A stretch of 44,269 nucleotides of DNA from Klebsormidium nitens (lineage: Eukaryota; Streptophyta; Klebsormidiophyceae; Klebsormidiales; Klebsormidiaceae). The notes below the pieces were generated by a model. The model saw only the letters and a program-made list of their open reading frames with translations. It ran no database searches and was not told the origin of the DNA. The stretch's first letter is position 1. Every line of letters begins with the position of its first letter. The stretch is taken from NCBI GenBank assembly GCA_000708835.1, contig DF237561.1, forward strand, positions 8,803 to 53,071, given 5' to 3'. The position numbers and the translations under genes are program-made. Shown piece after piece: positions 42,789 to 44,269 of this stretch.

Positions 42789-44269
42789 ATGCCGAGTGCG
42801 CCTCCCTCTCTTGAGGACCTTGTAATCCTTGTGCGGAGTTTGGACGAGAACGTCGCAGAACGTACTTTGCTGCCTGAAAGCAGTGCGCCAGCAATCAGTG
42901 TGCCGGTGGTCGTCGAGGTGAGTACGCTTTTGATGTTTGGAAGGAGAGTTTCTAGATTGCTTCTGTCACGGTATTGAATGGTTTTACAATGGTCTTGCTT
43001 CTTGTCGTGAGCTGGGTGGCTATCTGGCACTTCGCGTGAGTGTCTTTTGCTCTGAGGTGCTTAAAAATGACGGTCTTGCCCCACTTTGAAACTCCCCCAG
43101 CGCATAACAGCTTGATGCTGGTTTGAGGCCTTGGTTTTCTGAAGTGTTTCTTGCTGCAACATGCCGCAGAACGAGCATAGTTTGGAATTAAAGCAGGCGC
43201 CAAACTCCCAGGAAGCCAATCCAGGTAGTTGAAGAATCAACTGGGTCGTGCTGTAACTTGTCTTGAAAGTGGGGTCCCCTGCGACCATCGCAAGCCCCGC
43301 TGTGTCAGATCCCCAGAAGTACGCCTCAAAGGCGCTTTGGAGTCCTGATTGGCTGAGGCGGTGTTTGTTCAAAAAGGTGTTGAAAATGCGCGCTTGCTCT
43401 CACTGACCAGCCACTGAAGATTCTCGATGAAGCTCGCTGGGCAGTGTTTGTTCAGATTTAGCAAGCGGTGGTTCGGGTTCAAACGTTTGAGTAAGTGGTG
43501 GTTTTGTGCAAATTCAGCGCGAGCGGTGGCTCTGTTTCATTCAGCGGGCGGTGGTCTATTTCAGATTCAGCGACGGGTGTCCCTGTTCAGATTTGGCAAA
43601 CGGTGGTTTTGTGCTCTTTTGAAGCAAGTGGAGGTTGTTTCTACAGGGCCCAAAAGTCGCGGGGGCGGAGAAGGAGAGCGATGCTGACGAGGATGATGAC
43701 GCGAAGCGGCTGCCTGTCTCGCCGGAATTGGCGGAGAGCCTGCTGGCTGTGATGCAGACGGTGAAAGAAGAAGTAAGGGCCACCCCGCTGCCTACATATA
43801 TTCACGTGCGAATGAAACCTGCGGTGATCGTCTCCTGCCATCCAGGATTGTAGCCGACGGTTCTTGTGTCGCTTTCCCTGCACTCTCCTTCTGATGCGCT
43901 CCCCAAGAATTATACATGGTCGCTTGATGCGCATCTTGCAACCTTCCTCGTTGCTTTGTACTGCGTTCGCTGCTGGTGACTTGCTTCAATCCGTTTGGCT
44001 CATCTCGTTTGCCCGTCGGTTCTCAGTGCTGGTTCTCGTGATGGTTTAAATCAAAAGAGGCAGGCCAGATCCCAAAAACGACGTTTTCGAACCGCTCTTT
44101 TACTATTTGTGCAGGGAGGAGCGGATCCGGAAGATGCGGAAGAAGCAGAGGAGCTTGCGGGTCGGCTCAGCCACGTGTGCGAGGTGAGTGCTTATCCGAA
44201 AGAATGCCCTTTTAAGTATTGAAACGGGAGAGAGGAAAACGCAAAACGGCAGCTCGCAGACACTAGACC
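42789..44269 (+). CDS. Unrecognised acidic protein, 5' part, runs off the right edge
   Basis: Proposed exons 42789-42917 (MPSAPPSLEDLVILVRSLDENVAERTLL...), 43647-43772 (GPKVAGAEKESDADEDDDAKRLPVSPELAESLLAVMQTVKEE) and 44115-44183 (GGADPEDAEEAEELAGRLSHVCE), all phase 0, with GTGAG/GTAAG donors and pyrimidine-rich acceptors. The 95 or so residues visible are acidic with two predicted helices and no recognisable domain. The gene continues beyond 44269. The intron before exon 2 ends in a tandem repeat array. Function cannot be assigned. Confidence 0.5.
43447..43640 (+). repeat. Degenerate ~35-bp tandem repeat abutting an acceptor
   Basis: About six units of the form TTCAG(A)TT(T)AGC(A)AGCGGTGGTT precede the acceptor at 43646. 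Examples are TTCAGATTTAGCAAGCGGTGG, AAATTCAGCGCGAGCGGTGG, CATTCAGCGGGCGGTGG, TTCAGATTCAGCGACGGGTG, TTCAGATTTGGCAAACGGTGG. Each carries a TTCAG that looks like an acceptor. The array fits the intron-end duplication pattern seen elsewhere, although the exon edge itself is only weakly recognisable in the units (GCAAGTGGAGG near the real exon). Confidence 0.75.

Noticed and set aside
1-44269. CRISPR array, prokaryotic operons, tRNA or rRNA genes
   Set aside because: No regularly spaced repeats, cloverleaf or rRNA cores were recognised; gene structure is eukaryotic throughout.

Overview
The window is eukaryotic nuclear DNA of moderate GC content. It carries intron-rich genes with GT/AG boundaries, typically short exons (35 to about 600 nt) and introns of about 150 to 1500 nt. 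Gene content points to the green lineage. A PHD-finger protein opens with MAFHVACP, like the land-plant family typified by Arabidopsis At3g08020/At3g52100. A DExH helicase resembles the plant DExH3/DExH5 group. Together with a fungal-type (UapA-like) purine transporter, this suggests a streptophyte alga such as Klebsormidium or an early-diverging land plant. The organism is inference, not something read directly.

Layout. 1-1530: intergenic, with one arm of a long inverted repeat. 1531-15233 (minus): 16-exon DExH/DEAH RNA helicase of about 1447 aa with all helicase motifs and an organelle-targeting-like N-terminus. 15234-16061: shared head-to-head promoter. 16062-19820 (plus): 4-exon NSRP1-like nuclear speckle splicing regulator, about 346 aa. 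19821-21791: intergenic, with a perfect 20-bp-arm palindrome. 21792-30983 (plus): 19-exon nucleobase-ascorbate (xanthine/uric acid) permease, 607 aa. 30984-33183: convergent intergenic region with the other arm of the inverted repeat. 33184-37390 (minus): 4-exon multi-PHD protein, about 655 aa. 37391-38440: second head-to-head promoter, holding a 17-bp-TIR element. 38441-41426 (plus): gene with two paralogous helical modules and a RING-like finger, family not recognised. 41427-42788: mostly unassigned. 42789 to the right edge (plus): 5' part of an unrecognised acidic protein.

I joined exons by reading phase, splice sites and homology remembered for each family. The helicase, NSRP1, permease and PHD models each close in frame from ATG to stop. 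The last two genes are less certain.

The most striking observation is not a gene. At nine or more exon edges in four different genes, the exon edge and its splice site have been tandemly duplicated into the adjoining intron, leaving decayed 'ghost' acceptors or donors. Acceptor ghosts always lie upstream of the real exon and donor ghosts always downstream, which is the geometry left by local tandem duplication across an exon-intron boundary. It looks like an ongoing mode of intron growth in this genome and a supply of cryptic splice sites. A short MITE family with TA target sites, a long inverted repeat about 31.6 kb apart, and a purine transporter with non-consensus binding residues are the other notable items.
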